Positions 57,817 through 64,000 of a stretch of 64,000 bases of DNA are shown here, piece by piece. The position numbers and the translations under genes were made by a program. The stretch's first letter is position 1. Each line of letters begins with the position of its first letter. This DNA comes from Rugosibacter aromaticivorans (GTDB taxonomy: Bacteria; Pseudomonadota; Gammaproteobacteria; Burkholderiales; Rhodocyclaceae). The stretch is from the NCBI RefSeq assembly GCF_000934545.1, contig NZ_CP010554.1, positions 2,790,001 to 2,854,000 on the forward strand, given 5' to 3'. The notes below the pieces were generated by a model, which had not been told where the DNA came from, made no database searches, and saw only the letters and a list, made by a program, of their open reading frames with translations.

Positions 57817-59201
57817 GGTGCCGTCTCCTCGGGCTTCGGATCGTGCCAGCCCTCCTCGCTGACCACGATGCCCTCGGCAGCCGACGGCCCCCAGCTACCG
57901 GGCTCGTATTCCCGCACCGGCTCGGCATTGGCGAGTAGCGGATCGATCACCCGCCACGCTGCTTCGACGCTGTCGTCGCGCGTGAACAGCGAGGGGTCGC
58001 CGCGCAGCGCATCGCGTAGCAGGCGCTCGTACGGTAATGTTTCGCTACGCGGCTCATGACGGGCGATCAGCTCCACCGGCTCGCCGCGCATTTCCTCGCC
58101 GTGCTGCTTGACTCGCGCGCCCACCGAGATCGTCACCTCGGGGCTGAGCCGGAAGCGGAAATAGTTCGAGGTCGCCGGACTGATCTCGTCGAAGATCGCC
58201 AGCGGCGGGCACTTCAGATTCACCATGACTTCGGTGGTGGTGACCGGCAGGCACTTGCCGGCGCGGATGTAGAACGGCACACCGGCCCAGCGCCAGGTGT
58301 CGATATGCAGGCACAGCGCGGCGAAGGTCTCGACCCGGGAATCCGGCGCGACGCCTTTCTCACCGCGATAGCCACGGAACTGGCCGCGCACTACCTGTGC
58401 CGGGTCCAGCGGTCGCATCGCCTGTAACAGCCGTAGCTTTTCGGCATGCATGGACTCCGGATCGTGTCCGATCGGTGCATCCATCGTCAGTAGCGCGATC
58501 ACCTGAAACAGGTGGTTCTGTACCACGTCGCGGATGGCGCCAACTTCCTCATAGAATGCGCCACGTCCCTGTACACCGAAGCTCTCGGCCATGGTGATCT
58601 GCACGTTGTCGACGTAGTGGCGGTTCCAGATCGGGTCGAGAAAGGCGTTGGCGAAGCGGAAGTACAACAGGTTCTGCACCGCTTCCTTGCCGAGGTAGTG
58701 ATCGATCCGGAACACCGCCGATTCCTGGAAGACCTCGTGTAGCGCGTGGTTAAGCACCTGCGCGGAGGCGAGGTCGCGGCCGAACGGCTTCTCGACGACA
58801 ACGCGGGCATTCATGGCGCAGCCGGCTCGCGCCAGCCCCTGCACCACGGTAACGAATATGCTAGGTGGAATAGCGAGATAATGCAGCGGGCGCGCGGCGC
58901 TGTCCAAGGCTTGCTTCAGGCGCTCGTAGGTCGCTGGATCCTGGTAGTCGCCGTCGACGTACTTCAGTTGCGCTGACAGCCGGGCGAATGCATCGGCATC
59001 GATACCGCCATTCTGCTCCAGGCTGTCGCGCACGCGTTCGCGCAGCTTGTCGAGCGTCCAGCCGGCGCGGGCCACGCCGATGACTGGCATGTCCAGATCG
59101 CCGTACCGAATCATCGCCTGCAGCGCCGGAAAAATCTTTTTGTACGCCAAATCGCCGGTGGCGCCAAAGATAACCAAGGCGTTGGAACTGAATACCGTCA
59201 T
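57810..59201 (-). CDS. zwf: Glucose-6-phosphate 1-dehydrogenase
   Basis: 463 residues. The nucleotide site is [20 protein letters not shown] and the catalytic stretch is [20 protein letters not shown], with His and Lys in [19 protein letters not shown] precedes it. It oxidises glucose 6-phosphate to the lactone, making NAD(P)H, and feeds Pgl. It is the first gene of the zwf-HAD-(pgi)-pgm-tkt run, which all overlap or abut. A cyanobacterial-type redox partner (OpcA) is not seen. Confidence 0.95.
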   Translation of the reverse strand: MTVFSSNALVIFGATGDLAYKKIFPALQAMIRYGDLDMPVIGVARAGWTLDKLRERVRDSLEQNGGIDADAFARLSAQLKYVDGDYQDPATYERLKQALDSAARPLHYLAIPPSIFVTVVQGLARAGCAMNARVVVEKPFGRDLASAQVLNHALHEVFQESAVFRIDHYLGKEAVQNLLYFRFANAFLDPIWNRHYVDNVQITMAESFGVQGRGAFYEEVGAIRDVVQNHLFQVIALLTMDAPIGHDPESMHAEKLRLLQAMRPLDPAQVVRGQFRGYRGEKGVAPDSRVETFAALCLHIDTWRWAGVPFYIRAGKCLPVTTTEVMVNLKCPPLAIFDEISPATSNYFRFRLSPEVTISVGARVKQHGEEMRGEPVELIARHEPRSETLPYERLLRDALRGDPSLFTRDDSVEAAWRVIDPLLANAEPVREYEPGSWGPSAAEGIVVSEEGWHDPKPEETAPC

Positions 59202-59458
59202 GTTGATTCCGCTTCTCCGCAGCCGCCATCAGCACGTTGCTGCGACGACGGCAGCCTGTGCTGAGTATCTGATGCCATCGCAGGCAAAAGAGCATGGTTG
59301 ATGCTAACCTTGACCAGGTGCTCCCGATGGTTCTCGATCAGCGGAATACCCTGGTCGACGCCGCCGAGCGTGATCCTGCTGCCGATCGCGCCGTCGTGCA
59401 GGCATGGATTGCAGACGGCACATGCGATGACAAGAGCTGTCTTGGTTATACCGTCCAT
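59198..59458 (-). CDS. Hypothetical protein, doubtful
   Basis: 86 codons from ATG at 59458. A short hydrophobic N-terminus ([15 protein letters not shown]) could be a signal peptide, then [20 protein letters not shown] and [19 protein letters not shown]. No family is recognised. AAGGAA is 11 bases upstream. It ends overlapping the zwf ATG by 4 bases. The 120 bases between it and the relic ATPase tail show nothing. Confidence 0.35.
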   Translation of the reverse strand: MDGITKTALVIACAVCNPCLHDGAIGSRITLGGVDQGIPLIENHREHLVKVSINHALLPAMASDTQHRLPSSQQRADGGCGEAEST

Positions 59459-59581
59459 GGTATGAGTTTCCTTTGAGAGGGCAAATGTGAAGCTGCGCGA
59501 AATATGTGTATAGATGCAAACTTGTTCGCCGTCTGTACGTTACCCCACAAAATGGTTTTATAGCCTGTTGTTGCGCCCCCT

Positions 59582-59779
59582 TCACAATCTGACGCGGTTG
59601 AGCCGTAACGCGTTAGTGACCACAGACACCAAACTCAGCGCCATGGCAGCGCGGGCGGCAACTGGGATACCGAGCGGGGATGCCGAACGCGTTGTAGCCA
59701 AATGCGAAAGCGCGGTACTGGCGGATGTTGCACATCGTCGTGCGCGACAGCACAGCGTCACACCTTGAGGCTCACGCAG
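59582..59779 (-). pseudogene. Copper/heavy-metal P-type ATPase, C-terminal relic
   Basis: Read across a frameshift, the minus strand gives LREPQGVTLSRTTMCNIRQY, RAFAFGYNAFGIP and then PVAARAAMALSLVSVVTNAL RLNRVRL. This is the final helices of a P1B ATPase (consensus [20 protein letters not shown], then AAMALSSVSVVxNALRLR), with an internal deletion of the loop between. It is a second copper-ATPase wreck in this window; the phosphorylation and metal domains are absent. Confidence 0.75.
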
Positions 59780-59988
59780 ACCCGCTGCAGAAGTGTCCGT
59801 ATTTCCTTGCCCGGGATTTTCACCTCCGGTTTGTAGACCAACTGCAACACAACTCCGAGTGCAGTGAGGGTACCGACCGTAAGTCTCGCCACGCGAGACG
59901 CAGGCTGTATGGTAACGGGCGATGGCGTGTGCTCACGACGCCGCCCGAATATCGGAGGCGCGATCCCCCACTCAGCTCAACCGTCAGC

Positions 59989-61758
59989 TCAACCGTCGCC
60001 GCGCATCCCGTCAATCCCGGTAACGAGCAAGAGCGCAAAGTTCTCGACGGACAATGGGTGGCTGAACAAAAAGCCTTGCCCCTCCTCGCATTGCTGAGCA
60101 CGGAGGAACGCGAGTTGCTCGTGCGTCTCCACGCCCTCGGCGATGACCCGTTGCTTGAGATTTTTCCCCATGCCGATGATCGTGCGGACGATGGTTGCAT
60201 CGTCCGCGTTGGTGGCGATGTCGCGCACGAAGAATTGGTCGATCTTCAGAGTGTCGATTGGGAAGCGCTTCAGATAGCTCAAGCTCGAATAGCCCGTACC
60301 GAAGTCATCGATGGCAAGCCGCACCCCCATGGCTTTGAGTGCTTCAAGCACGGGCACCGAGTCGTCGGCATCGTGCATGAGGACACTTTCGGTCAGCTCC
60401 AGTTCGAGATAGCGCGGCGCCAGGTCGGTCTCCTTCAGGATAAGGGCTACGGCCTCCAGAAAACTTTTGTGCCTGAACTCTACCGCAGAAATGTTGACCG
60501 CTACGGGCACAGCGCGCAGGCCCGAATCCAGCCAGACCTGTACCTGCCTGCAGGCTTCGCGCAGCACCCAGCGGCCAATCGGCAAGATCAGGCCACAGTC
60601 TTCAGCGATGGGCACGAACTGCGCTGGCAGTAGCAGCCCTCGTTCCGGATGCTGCCAGCGGATGAGCGCCTCGACGCCGACAATCGTGCCGCTCTGAAGA
60701 TTTATTTTCGGCTGGTAGTGCAACACAAATTCCTGTCGTTCCAGCGCGCGACGCAGGCTGACTTCGACGGATTGCCGCTGGACGGCCCGAGCATTCATGC
60801 TCTGCTCGAAGAATTTGTAATTGTTGCGTCCGCTTTCCTTGGCGGAGTACATCGCCGTGTCCGCATTCTTGATCAGGGTTTCCGCATCCTGACCATCGTC
60901 GGGGTAAACGCTGATACCGATACTCGCGCCGATATGGAGATCGTGCTGGTCAATGCGGTGCGGCAGCGCAAGCGCCGCGAGCATCTTTTGCGCAGACAGC
61001 GCCGCGTCTTCTGCGCGCTCAATATAGGGGAGCAGCAACACGAATTCGTCCCCACCCTGACGACTGATGGTGTCTGAGTGACGCACACAACTCACCAGAC
61101 GTTGTGCAACTGACAGCAGCAGTTGGTCACCTACCACGTGGCCCAAGGAATCATTGATGTGTTTAAATTGATCCAGATCCATAAACATCACCGCAAATTG
61201 CCTGCCTTGACGACGGGCTAACTCAATCGCCTGGCTAAGCCGGTCTTGCAGCAGTACTCGATTAGGCAAGTCGGTGAGAACATCGTGATGGGCCAAATGA
61301 TCCAACTGATCTTTAGCCGTTTGGACTTGTTCGGTCAGTTTGTGCGCTTCAATGGTCGCGGTGACTAGGTGTGCGTTGGCTTGCTGCAACATAATGACGT
61401 GATCGTCAGACGCTGCCTGCGTCTCTGCCGCACGAATTTCCCGCTCGCGCGAGGTGACTGCCCCTTCGCGCGCATTGGCTTCTGCTTCCCGTGCCTGTGC
61501 CGCTCGTTCGCGCAGATGGGCAGCGTCTTCACGCAAGTCGGAAGCATTTTCACGTACATGCGCGGCACCTTCTCGTGCCATAGCCGATTTCTCTCGGCTT
61601 AGAACGACCGCTTCATCATCAATGACAGCGCCTTCCCTGCGCGTGATATCTTTTTCGAGGGCAGCTGGCAAGCTGTCTTTGTGCTGGCTAGCCACGCCCG
61701 ATTGACTTGAGTCATCGGTATTAGAAGCAGGGGCGCCGTCATTGTCATTTCTATTCAT
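59989..61758 (-). CDS. GGDEF-EAL protein (c-di-GMP turnover) with heptad-repeat N-terminus
   Basis: 589 residues. An N-terminal stretch (about 50-105) repeats Arg-Glu every seven residues (SREKSAM, AREGAAH, VRENASD, LREDAAH), predicting a coiled coil. The GGDEF domain (about 155-320) has RQGGDEFVLLLPY with an intact signature; the EAL domain (about 335-585) has GVEALIRWQHPERG, LELELTESVLM and IDDFGTGYSSLSYLKRFPID, so both activities could be present. No membrane helix. I chose ATG at 61758 (GGAG seven bases upstream). It overlaps the KaiC-like gene by 8 bases. Confidence 0.92.
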   Translation of the reverse strand: MNRNDNDGAPASNTDDSSQSGVASQHKDSLPAALEKDITRREGAVIDDEAVVLSREKSAMAREGAAHVRENASDLREDAAHLRERAAQAREAEANAREGAVTSREREIRAAETQAASDDHVIMLQQANAHLVTATIEAHKLTEQVQTAKDQLDHLAHHDVLTDLPNRVLLQDRLSQAIELARRQGRQFAVMFMDLDQFKHINDSLGHVVGDQLLLSVAQRLVSCVRHSDTISRQGGDEFVLLLPYIERAEDAALSAQKMLAALALPHRIDQHDLHIGASIGISVYPDDGQDAETLIKNADTAMYSAKESGRNNYKFFEQSMNARAVQRQSVEVSLRRALERQEFVLHYQPKINLQSGTIVGVEALIRWQHPERGLLLPAQFVPIAEDCGLILPIGRWVLREACRQVQVWLDSGLRAVPVAVNISAVEFRHKSFLEAVALILKETDLAPRYLELELTESVLMHDADDSVPVLEALKAMGVRLAIDDFGTGYSSLSYLKRFPIDTLKIDQFFVRDIATNADDATIVRTIIGMGKNLKQRVIAEGVETHEQLAFLRAQQCEEGQGFLFSHPLSVENFALLLVTGIDGMRGDG

Positions 61759-63247
61759 TATCACTCTCCATCACTTGGTCGTTCTGGCTAGTGCGGACCG
61801 TCGGCCGGCCCGTCATGATTCCGGCGTACTCAGATAAGGTTTCGCCAATAATGATGCCTTGGTCGGTAATATCAAACAATCGAATATCCTTACTGTGCTC
61901 ACTGCCACGCACTTTAACCACCGAGAAGGCGCGTTTGAATTGGCCCACGATTTCGACATAGCGCTGCACGATAATTGCGTCAGCGAGAAAAGCAGTCCCA
62001 AATGGACTGAAGCGCAAATCGGTGTAGCGGTCTTCCAGTTCCGAGGTCATTAATATGGTCACGCCCATACCAGTAAGCTCGGCAATCATCCTGTACAGCG
62101 ATCCGCGGAAATCTTCCTGAAACTCGGGTGCCAGTGCCAGTTCAAATCCAGACAAGGAGTCAATGACAACGCGCTTTGCCCGCATTCGATTAATCATTTC
62201 GATCAAATCATGCAAGGTTTGATCAATCGACAAATCCAGAGAACACGTGTTGATCACCCCCACTTGTCCAGCCCTGACCAGCGCATTCAGCTTTTTGCTC
62301 AGCAGTTGGCTAGGGCTCTTCTCAAACGCCGCAATCACACCGGGCTCGCCCCGGCGTATTCCTTCGGCGAGAAATTCCGTCGCCAATATGGTTTTTCCGG
62401 AACCGGATGGTCCGACCACGAGAAGCGAATAGCCCATTGGCAAGCCGCCACCTAGCATTTCATCCAGACTAGGTATCCCCATCGGAACACGTTTCTCGCC
62501 AGGGGATACCTTGATTGCTGGCTCAGCCGCTGTGTCCCGTTGAATAACCGCACGCGGGAAAACCTGAATCCCTTCGTCACTAATACGGAACGTATGCAAA
62601 CCGGGTGCTTGGGCTTGACCTCGCATTTTGACCACTTGCATCTTGCGTACCATGGAATTGCGGTGCAAATTTTGCGAAAGCCACAGGATGCCATCCGCCA
62701 CGGTAAAGATGGGGCTTGACTCTGATTCTGGCAACAAATATTCACCGATCAAGAATGTTGTTGCCTGCCAGCTCGTCATTTGCATGCCCAGTTGCTGGAT
62801 GAATTGCTGCAGCTCGGATGCCCCCTGTTCCTTCTGCTTCGCTGACTGCACGACTGAGCGAAACGAATCAACAAATACCAGGCTGGGCGCATAGTCTTTC
62901 ACTTCTTCGTCAATACGGGACAATACATGGTCGAAATCTCCCTCCAGGAGGTCTGCAGACAGATTGACGAAGCGGACCGATTGATTGACTTTATTGATAT
63001 CAAAAAACGAAAATTGCTGTTGGTAACGGAGCATCTTTAACGCAGGTTCCCCTAGTACCGTGAAGAACAATGCCCGATTATCCGGGCTTGCCAGCGAGAA
63101 CATGATCTGGTGAGCGAGCGTGGTTTTTCCGCCACCCGGCGTGCCCGCAATCAGGTTAAACGAGAATTCCGGCAGACCTCCGCCCAATAGGTTATCCAGA
63201 CCAGGTACGCCAGTTTTTAGACGCCGTATAATTACCTTGTTACTCAT
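61751..63247 (-). CDS. KaiC-like double ATPase
   Basis: 498 residues from ATG at 63247 (GGAG seven bases upstream). Two RecA/KaiC domains: the first has Walker A AGTPGGGKTTLAHQI, the second VGPSGSGKTILATEFLAEGI. By hand alignment the KaiC autophosphorylation pair (Ser431-Thr432) is replaced by Ala-Phe in GTAFLADAIIVQRYVE, and the second catalytic Glu of the C-terminal domain is Lys (AAFEKSPSQL). No kaiA or kaiB is present. A role in signalling with the GGDEF-EAL partner, not in a clock, is inferred. Confidence 0.9.
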   Translation of the reverse strand: MSNKVIIRRLKTGVPGLDNLLGGGLPEFSFNLIAGTPGGGKTTLAHQIMFSLASPDNRALFFTVLGEPALKMLRYQQQFSFFDINKVNQSVRFVNLSADLLEGDFDHVLSRIDEEVKDYAPSLVFVDSFRSVVQSAKQKEQGASELQQFIQQLGMQMTSWQATTFLIGEYLLPESESSPIFTVADGILWLSQNLHRNSMVRKMQVVKMRGQAQAPGLHTFRISDEGIQVFPRAVIQRDTAAEPAIKVSPGEKRVPMGIPSLDEMLGGGLPMGYSLLVVGPSGSGKTILATEFLAEGIRRGEPGVIAAFEKSPSQLLSKKLNALVRAGQVGVINTCSLDLSIDQTLHDLIEMINRMRAKRVVIDSLSGFELALAPEFQEDFRGSLYRMIAELTGMGVTILMTSELEDRYTDLRFSPFGTAFLADAIIVQRYVEIVGQFKRAFSVVKVRGSEHSKDIRLFDITDQGIIIGETLSEYAGIMTGRPTVRTSQNDQVMESDNE

Positions 63248-63662
63248 TTTTAAACTCCTTGCCGGCCCTATCCGAAGCGTCATTGCCCCAAGCCGAACGT
63301 AAAATACGGGTCGTTAACTGCTCACCAATTAATGAGGCCAAGATGTCGGTGAAAGTGATCAGTAGCAGACTGTTTGCTGCACTGGCTTGCGCAGGCGTTT
63401 GTCCTTCAAAACACATTTTTAATTCCGTGAACCGGTGATCAGTCTGTGCTAACAGTGATCTGGCTGCGAGCCAGGGAAATGTTGACTGGGTAAGAAATAC
63501 ACTTCTCGCGTAAAGCGAATTGAAACCTCCTTTACCCACGATCGAAATGATTGGGATCGCCATCTGCTCCCACAGGAGAATCGAGACATCCTCAACCTTT
63601 TCAGGGTGCTGTGCCACGAGACTTTTAATTATCTGCTGCCGCAGTAAGCCACTGGTTTCCAT
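63240..63662 (-). CDS. Conserved hypothetical protein preceding the KaiC-like gene
   Basis: 140 residues. LRQQIIKSLVAQHPEKVEDV, SILLWEQMAIPIISIVGKGG, FNSLYARSVFLTQ and SLLLITFTDILASLIGEQLT define a mixed helical protein with no clear signal peptide. No named family, but the overlap of 8 bases with the KaiC-like start argues for a functional link. The recurring trio of this protein, a KaiC-like ATPase and a GGDEF-EAL protein deserves a neighbourhood search. Confidence 0.75.
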   Translation of the reverse strand: METSGLLRQQIIKSLVAQHPEKVEDVSILLWEQMAIPIISIVGKGGFNSLYARSVFLTQSTFPWLAARSLLAQTDHRFTELKMCFEGQTPAQASAANSLLLITFTDILASLIGEQLTTRILRSAWGNDASDRAGKEFKNE

Positions 63663-63672
63663 AAGTAAAATC

Positions 63673-63846
63673 TCAATAATCGGTCGATATAACGACGTTG
63701 ATGGAGTTTACCGGCCTCTTGCCTCCGTCCTTTGACATAAGGAATGAGTCATACCGATCAATGATCTCCAACGCTGGCTTGCCGGTGTAACCCGCATCGG
63801 CGGCATTGTTCTCGACGAGAAGCATGGTGGTCGGAGCAGCGTTCAT
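63673..63846 (-). CDS. Possible remnant of a response-regulator-like protein (57 aa)
   Basis: From ATG at 63846 the frame reads MNAAPTTMLLVENNAADAGY, TGKPALEIIDRYDSFLMSKD, GGKRPVNSINVVISTDY. LLVENNAADA resembles the LLVEDNxADA start of receiver domains, but the phospho-acceptor region is missing. No ribosome binding site is seen. It ends 10 bases before the hypothetical gene at 63662. Confidence 0.3.
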   Translation of the reverse strand: MNAAPTTMLLVENNAADAGYTGKPALEIIDRYDSFLMSKDGGKRPVNSINVVISTDY

Positions 63847-63922
63847 GACATGGATGTTCGTGTGGATATCGATTGAGTTCAGCGAACACTGGAGACTGCC
63901 TATTGCAACAAATACTTAGGAC

Positions 63923-64000
63923 TTAGGCATCATCAGGTCTATGCGCAATGGTTTTTTTGGTGAACAAGTACTCATAGAGTTCCTTGGAAAACTTTGGGTC
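63923..64000 (-). CDS. End of a gene running off the window (25 codons)
   Basis: The minus strand is open from the window edge to TAA at 63923 and reads DPKFSKELYEYLFTKKTIAH then RPDDA. It looks like a charged protein tail but is too short to assign. Confidence 0.3.
   Translation of the reverse strand, partial: DPKFSKELYEYLFTKKTIAHRPDDA

Overview
The window looks like a moderately GC-rich chromosomal segment of a betaproteobacterium. The signs are the MSHA minor-pilin set (mshCDOPQ), a PilE-FimT-PilVWX minor-pilin operon, GlnB, the PrlC, TrxC, ThrH and PurU forms present, and a zwf/pgm/tkt/pgl/gnd sugar-phosphate cluster. I cannot fix the genus; Nitrosomonadales or Rhodocyclales relatives fit best. 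Pseudogenes and deletion scars are frequent, so the genome is either decaying or draft quality.

Layout. 1-9.6 kb: two type IV pilus minor-pilin operons, both on the minus strand. 9.7-10.3 kb: tRNA-Thr and a universal stress protein. 10.4-13.0 kb: a frameshifted copper P-type ATPase and its chaperone. 13.0-15.2 kb: ferrous iron uptake in the unusual order feoB-feoA. 15.5-19.9 kb: aldehyde dehydrogenase, pyrophosphatase, NAD synthetase and P-II. 19.9-26.4 kb: a Cus-type copper/silver RND efflux operon with a CusF domain fused to CusB. 26.6-28.0 kb: a relic integron with two cassette genes, attC sites and a 37-codon stub of the divergent integrase. 28.1-36.8 kb: housekeeping genes (smr, trxB, prlC, trxC, thrH, purU) around an intact CoA-transferase gene and two wrecked genes. 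37.0-49.9 kb: a Crp-like regulator in an operon with a hybrid histidine kinase and a response regulator, followed by envelope and stress genes. 50.3-51.6 kb: relics of an IS30 transposase and a flavin disulfide oxidoreductase. 51.6-59.2 kb: the sugar-phosphate cluster gnd-pgl facing tkt-pgm-(pgi stub)-HAD-zwf. 59.6-64.0 kb: a relic copper ATPase tail and a KaiC-like / GGDEF-EAL operon.

The observation I rate highest is a near-palindromic 19-21 bp motif (CTGTGCGCTAGC ... ACACAA on the plus strand). It occurs six times between 41.3 and 49.9 kb, always about 80-150 bp upstream of a minus-strand gene: the hybrid kinase, a collagen-like lipoprotein, a small stress-like ORF before asmA, a glycine-zipper protein, a sorbosone-dehydrogenase-like lipoprotein and csbD. 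One copy precedes the kinase-regulator-Crp operon itself, so a local, possibly undescribed, Crp-family envelope-stress regulon is a testable idea. The second is the relic integron. The third is a dispersed motif (CGTATCACCAGCGCCGAC) present five times, once inside the prlC reading frame and once inside a segment separating the mshQ start codon from its signal peptide.
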